Shown here: piece by piece, positions 58,676 through 64,000 of the stretch
Position numbering within the stretch: position 1 is the stretch's first letter
How the letters are laid out: the number at the start of each line of letters is the position of its first letter
Source: Liolophura sinensis
Taxonomy: Eukaryota; Mollusca; Polyplacophora; Chitonida; Chitonidae
NCBI RefSeq assembly: GCF_032854445.1
Contig: NC_088302.1
Coordinates: 27,803,080 to 27,867,079, forward strand
Direction: 5' to 3'
DNA: 64,000 bases
Program-made: the position numbers and the translations under genes
The notes under the pieces: model-generated
What the model saw: only the letters and a program-made list of their open reading frames with translations
What the model was told of the DNA's origin: nothing
The model's database searches: none

Positions 58676-58855
58676 TATATTTATTCATTTGATTAGTGTT
58701 TTACGCCGTACTCAAAAATATTTCACTTATATGAAGGCAGCCAGCATTATGGTGGGAGGAAGCCGGGCAGAGCCCGGGGGAAACCACGACCACCCACAGG
58801 CTGTTGGGTTCCCGGGTGCGGGTTCAAACCCGGCATTGGACAGGGAATATGTTAA
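58676..58855 (-). mobile_element. SINE family A copy with a foreign 5' end
   Basis: The tail and body are family A up to 'gaccacccacagg'. Instead of the usual end it then reads 'ttcccgggtgcgggttcaaa' and 'cccggcattgg', which contains a B-box-like GGTTCAAACCC. The copy is therefore truncated or chimeric. The 57-bp shared flank lies beyond its tail. Confidence 0.8.
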
Positions 58856-59034
58856 TTCCTTTTATGTTATGTTAATTCACTAGTCATGGCGCCTTGGTGA
58901 AAATAAGCGATCTTTAGATGCTACCATGGCCATTTGTGCAGTTTAACGTTCGTTGAAGACCACTTGCCATCAACCAATGTCATGAATGTGGTGTAAACAT
59001 CTGTACCTCACACGTGGAAAAGCTCGTCAGTAAC

Positions 59035-59153
59035 TTGTCAAAATTAGGTGGTTTACCGCTGGTACTCCGTTTTCCACAACCCATAAAGCTGAACGCCGGC
59101 GAAAAATTCTTGTGTACGGTGTTAAACAACAGGCAAATTAATAAATGGATATT
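59035..59153 (+). mobile_element. SINE family A, old fragment
   Basis: 'agtaacttgtc', 'ccataaagctgaacgccgg', 'attcttgtgtacggtgttaaac' and an 'aaattaataaatg' tail match family A at low identity, in plus orientation. Confidence 0.7.
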
Positions 59154-59593
59154 CAAGAGTACAAGGTCTTAAATGTATAAATAAATGAATGAATGACAGT
59201 GGACACTGGTTCTGGGGGCATTTACGTGCCCTAGTGGCATAAATCTTTATTCCTGGAACAGATAGTCGCGAATATTTGATGTATAAGATCGTTATAACGA
59301 GACTGACAAATCACCAAGTAGAGTCTTCAAACTGCATGCAGTTAAGTGTGTGATGAATTATCAACTTGGGCAAAACAACGTGGAGTGGGATGAGTTGTTA
59401 AGGCAAGAAAAATATATACCATTTTGGAAAAAAGCTACATCCTCACATATTTATTGCTGGGAATACGTGCTTTGGATCAAGCGGGTGTTTGTGAACCTTT
59501 AGCAAGTGTACGGCTATATTTTAGTCAACAAAAAGGGCGATATATATTCCTCGCAAGGTAAGGTGGTGATGGCGTAGATTTAAGACACTTTGA

Positions 59594-59881
59594 GTGAGTG
59601 AGTGTGTGAGCATTGCTTGGGGTTTAAAGTCGTGCTTAACAATTTTTCAGTCATATGACGACGAAGGAATCCTTAGAATGCAGGTAATGTGCCTCCTTGT
59701 TGCAGGACGGATTTCCACCGCTCTTTTATTTAGTGCTGCTTCACTGAGACGACTTACCGAAGGCAAGTAAGCAGCCCCGCCCAAGCCATTATACTGATAC
59801 GGGTCAACCAGTAGTTGCACTATCCCCTTCATGCTGAACGCCAGGCGAGGAATCTGAAACTTCCTCCTTTAAAATCTTAGG
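59594..59881 (-). mobile_element. SINE family B, 5'-truncated copy
   Basis: A close match to 23325-23669 on the opposite strand, from the CACT-type tail (here 'gagtgagtgagtg') to 'cctttaaaatctta'. The tRNA-like head is missing. A perfect 12-bp duplication 'aagacactttga' flanks it at 59582-59593 and 59882-59893, so truncation happened at insertion. Confidence 0.93.
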
Positions 59882-60684
59882 AAGACACTTTGAAGACTGT
59901 ATGTTATGGCGCTATATCAGGTATGTAACACTTAATTACAAGCTAAACACTCTTGAAAACAGGAAAGATCTCTTAAACTGACAGTGTAATTACAGAAAAG
60001 AAAGATGAATTGCCTGAAATCCTGCAGTGTGTTCTGCAACATACTATCTAGGTCACCCCCTTTTAAATTGTTTCGGTGCTATCCGCGGAAACAAGTGATT
60101 ATCAGTTATTGATTCCCAAATTGGCATATTTATTAGTTTTGATTTGTCCTAAACCAGGAGAACATGGAGTCATATGTGAAATCACATCCAGAACGACGCT
60201 AAATAGATTCGACCTCAGTAGGCTAGCGCCAGGAATCTGCTCCTCGGTCAAACTCGGCGCCAACTGTGTTGTGTTTTCATGTTAACGGCTAACATTTCCG
60301 TGCATGCATATAACCGTATGTGACATTTTATCCGTTGATCAAATATGCTCAGTTTAACAAAGAAAGATCTTACTGCCGTCGGACTTATGCACATAATGCT
60401 TGTTCTACATCGTTGATAAAATAGATCAGATATCATGCAATAATGATGGGTTCTTTCTTTCTATAGAAAGAAACCATCGGAAGATATTCAAATTTAGGGT
60501 GTGTGGGGTGCTCGATGGATCACATGGCTATCAGTTGTAACATCGTGCAACGCTGTAAACCAACCTCCTGATTTAATAGATACAGTTGACGGAGCACAAA
60601 AGGGGCCAGGAGGTTGCCTATAGTGTTTATATCCTTCTCTTTGACATATGACACACGCCTTTGCGATTTTATACGTTTTGACAG

Positions 60685-60766
60685 GATTGCTGTCTCGTTT
60701 TACGTTTCTGGAAAGGAGGCCGTGGAAAAGATGATGTTAGAACTTCCTCACCTCGCGGCACAAATG
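60685..60766 (+). CDS. Unassigned candidate exon (a)
   Basis: Acceptor tttgacag, one base, then 27 codons (IAVSFYVSGKEAVEKMMLEL and 7 more) and donor atg|gtgggt in phase 0. The composition is protein-like. It joins candidate (b) in frame. The family is not recognised; another exon supplying two bases would be needed upstream. Confidence 0.35.
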
Positions 60767-61927
60767 GTGGGTGTGCGGAAATATAATGTATGGTAATTTG
60801 GCAAATATATCTGATGAAGTTCTACGCTGGAGTGTTATTACTGACTCTAAGGCCGCCGGACAAACATTGGAAGATGAATGTTAGCCGTGCCCGCGGGTTT
60901 GGCATCCTTGCGTTACAAATAAGATGCTTCTCGGAAATTACAAATATACACGCAAATGTCGATGGCAAATGTGCTTATTAAGATATTAACTTATCTTGCT
61001 TAATATTTTTTTTACACCAAATTACTGGAGAACCCTTAGCGAAGCGTAAAAATAGCATGTCATACGATAGAGAATTTATTGGTATGATGTTTCGTTCACT
61101 CGCTGTTACGGACAAAATTAGTACATTTTAAGTTTTCCAAATGTAAATTTTTATCCCTCTGGTCGGGAGGAACGCAGTACACCTTGATGGGAAAATATTC
61201 GATGACGCATATAAACAGGTCTAAGTATTAGGTCCATATTAACAAATTGCAGTTATGCTCCACTCAGACTTACTTGAACTTGTCAACAAGTGAATAGAAC
61301 TATATATGACGTCATGAATGGCTTGAGCAGTATCCTGTTAACATGAAGCCTTATGAACACTCACAGAAATACTACAAGTACTACAATGATCACTTGCTCC
61401 TCACCATTTTCTGTCAATTTAACCAAATTAAGATTTCCTCCGAAGAATTGATAACGTCCATATTTCAACTCACAAAGTCAACAAAGTTACAACAACATCA
61501 ACTTCCGTAAGGCCGAGGTTATTAACTCGGGAATATTAACATTGGGTATTCCTCTAAACTGGAGAAACGTCTTACTGATACTAGCTGAACTATGTCAAAG
61601 CAAAAGGGGACGAGCTATTTTAAAACCAGCTAAAAAGTCAGTGAAAATACAAAAACTAGTCATATGAAGAGAAGCGGAGTGGACGGTTCACTTAGGGTAG
61701 GCTCCCGCCAATTGTAAAGCCTCCGCAGCTATGGCTGTATCAATCTGATTGTGAGTAACTTTGTACCTTGCTTCTAATTTAATGGTGTGTTGTCAGTTAT
61801 GTCAATGAATACTGTTATCGGGCCTCCTACAAACTTGGTTTACATCGAATAACTACTTCTGATTGCAAGTAACTCATAATCTTCAGTTGTCTTCAAGTTG
61901 TCTTTAATCCCATTAAAAAAATTTCAG

Positions 61928-62062
61928 GTCTTAACTATCCGACATAATTCCGTGACGGTCGACGTAACACCACGTATTATCGCTATCCAAAAAATAACTA
62001 ATGTTATTCATGGAGAATTCATGGAGTACGCAGTGTCCATCCAAGTAGTTATTAAAGGCACG
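61928..62062 (+). CDS. Unassigned candidate exon (b)
   Basis: Acceptor aatttcag, exactly 45 codons starting VLTIRHNSVTVDVTPRIIAI, donor acg|gtaaat, phases 0 and 0. Alternating hydrophobic residues suggest beta strands of an extracellular domain. Together with (a) this may be part of a gene running off the right edge. No family is recognised. Confidence 0.4.
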
Positions 62063-62197
62063 GTAAATCGATATTTCCACACATTCATCGGCCGGCTGAT
62101 TGGGGGGTGGGGGGTTCCTCCATGACAATGATTTTCTCGGTGAGAGAAACACAACTACTACGTGTTTAGGTGATCAGCTTGGCAACACTTTTGTTTA

Positions 62198-62366
62198 TGT
62201 TTATTCACTAACTGGTGTTCAACCCTCAAGAATGTTTCATTTATACAAAGGCGGTCAATTTCTGGGTGGGAAAAACCATAGCCCAAGGCGTAACAGGCCT
62301 TACGAAACATATTTTCCCAAACAACGCGAGCCTGGCATGTATACCATACCGGTGCTAAGCCCGTAA
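62198..62366 (-). mobile_element. SINE family A, very diverged copy
   Basis: 'ttcactaactggtgttcaac', 'ctcaagaatgtttcatttat' and 'aaaggcggtcaatt' follow the family A order with many differences. It is an old copy. Confidence 0.65.
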
Positions 62367-62370
62367 TCTT

Positions 62371-64000
62371 CACGCTCTCGAATAGTCTGCAGGATTTCCC
62401 GCATCATGCTGAACATGAACGAACACTTCGCTTGTCGAGCGTTTGAAGGGCGAGCAACAAGCCACGACTTGTCTCCTGTATGTATTTACAAATGGATATG
62501 GATATGGGTTACACAATGATCATAGTAACGGTGTAAACTGCTTCCATGTTCTTAGCTTTTCCCATTAATGCTCTATGTAATTGGATTTCTGGTGACTATT
62601 CCCAACAACTCGTCCGACATTTCTGATACATGTATTAGAGCCAACTCTAGTCATTTCCTACAATCCCATCCTCACGAGACATTTCTACTCCCTAAATAGC
62701 AATTACTCCATAGTTAATAGCCCATTATATCAGTGGTTTGTGAAACGGTCTGCCCTCGATATGTAGAGGCGTTGTAAATCAATCACACATCGGTTTCAAT
62801 CACAGACACCTGAGTTGCTGTAATTCTCTTAAGTTCTTCAAATTGAATTGATATGGATTTGCACTAGGTAACCGCAGAAAATGTTTACAGATAAACTATT
62901 TTCCACTGCGAAATTTCACTCGTTTTCACCTGGATTAGATTCCATTAAGACATGCTTTTCTGCCGTTAACCTGTTTATTGTAAAGGAAATTGAAGAAATA
63001 TATGTTTTATTCAATATTTCATTATTCATTAGATATTTCCTATACTCGATAGATATATGGCTGTTTATTCGCTCTTGCTGTACTATCTCCACTGGATAGC
63101 TGTGTATCTGTTTTATAAAGAATGTGATATTTTTAATATTTTGTTTCTCTCAAAAACTTAAGTGTGGGTTCAAGGAAATATGTTGAGAGACACACACTAC
63201 TTTGATAACTGGAAATGGGCACAGGTGGTGTTAATCAATATGATGGTGTTAGCCTCTGCTGGCCGTCCCTCTGAAACATTGAATAACCGTGGTTTTAGTG
63301 TCTTCTTCAAAACCTTCTGTCATAAATTCGAACTTCTTTTAACATTACAATGAATAATATTATTTAATAATCAAATAATTGGTACCTTATTAGCAATGTA
63401 AGAACGTAAAACCTTACACAAACAGAATGTTTGCAATGATTAAAATATCGGATTAATTACCATCACAATTTATTCCGTTATAAAACCATTTATTCAGCAT
63501 TCATCCAAGCAACATATTTTACACATAGATACTACCAAGTGTTGTTATTATGTATCCCAGCATAAAATTAATGCTTATGAAAAGAACATAGAAATCAAAA
63601 CACTGTTTAAGTTATGAATATAGTGGTGTAAAGAAATACAAAGACTAAATTGTTTACATTTTGTAAATTTTTAATAGTTTACAATTAAACGGCCCACAGC
63701 ATTCATGGATACTGTTTTTAAAACGATGTTAATTTTGATATATTTTTGGTTTATCGCACCCTTATTAATTACATAAATATGTAGAAAAAATACTTATTGC
63801 ACTACGAAGTTCTGCTGAATGTTTGTTTGCCGTCTATTATTATTGTTGCATTAATGTTTGGGATCTCAGATAATTCGCTGACAACATAACAAGAACAGCA
63901 TATTATATGCATCAAACATTCTGGGATACTGTTATATCTTCACCTTGGATCCCATCGGTCCTCTACAAGAAATTGGCCACTACTTTTACGGCCACCATAT
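62371..64000. other. Right end of the window, no recognised features
   Basis: AT-rich sequence with short frames only. A possible small open stretch near 63162-63225 ends at a weak donor and is not supported. Confidence 0.5.

Larger units (their letters stand above)
59894..62197. other. Region around candidate exons (a) and (b)
   Basis: Apart from the two candidate exons, no repeats or RNA genes are recognised. Confidence 0.45.

Noticed and set aside
59647-59832. 61-codon minus-strand frame
   Set aside because: It lies entirely within the truncated family B SINE.

Overview
The window looks like a piece of a marine lophotrochozoan genome, most likely a mollusc. This is inferred from AT-rich, intron-rich DNA, GT-AG spliced exons of an animal gene, and many copies of tRNA-derived SINEs of the type common in mollusc genomes. 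Nothing bacterial is present (no operons, rRNA or CRISPR). Most of the sequence is introns, intergenic DNA and transposable elements.

Layout. 1-945: a 60-bp tandem repeat and a ~250-bp tandem duplication. 3161-9356: a complete-looking Ty3/gypsy LTR retrotransposon on the minus strand. It has 1006-bp LTRs that look identical apart from one end base, a tRNA-Pro-like primer-binding site and one 1313-residue open polyprotein. Domain order is gag (SCAN-like capsid, zinc knuckle), protease, integrase, then the tail of reverse transcriptase and RNase H. Integrase before RT is the Gmr1-type order, and the RT catalytic region is missing in frame. 13326-41161: one ten-exon gene on the plus strand for a secreted carbonic anhydrase-related protein of the CA10/CA11 family. 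All splice phases fit and the spliced CDS gives 324 residues. Intron 3 holds a 2.6-kb minisatellite of 38-bp units with a 114-bp higher-order period; intron 5 holds an (AT)n tract. 44680-46212: an intact Tc1-like DNA transposon with 27-bp inverted ends and a 335-residue transposase whose third catalytic residue is Asp. 47057-47635 and 48539-48692: two non-autonomous inverted-repeat elements. 53-60 kb: a cluster of SINEs, a ~80-bp tandem repeat and three unassigned candidate exons.

How parts relate. The carbonic anhydrase-like gene is the only host gene identified with confidence. The retrotransposon seems to have inserted recently and, lacking an RT core, probably depended on a full-length relative. 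The SINEs have tRNA-like heads, 5' truncations and target-site duplications, which is the signature of LINE-driven copying, although no LINE is visible here. Exon calls rest on reading frame, splice sites and remembered family resemblance; no database search was possible.
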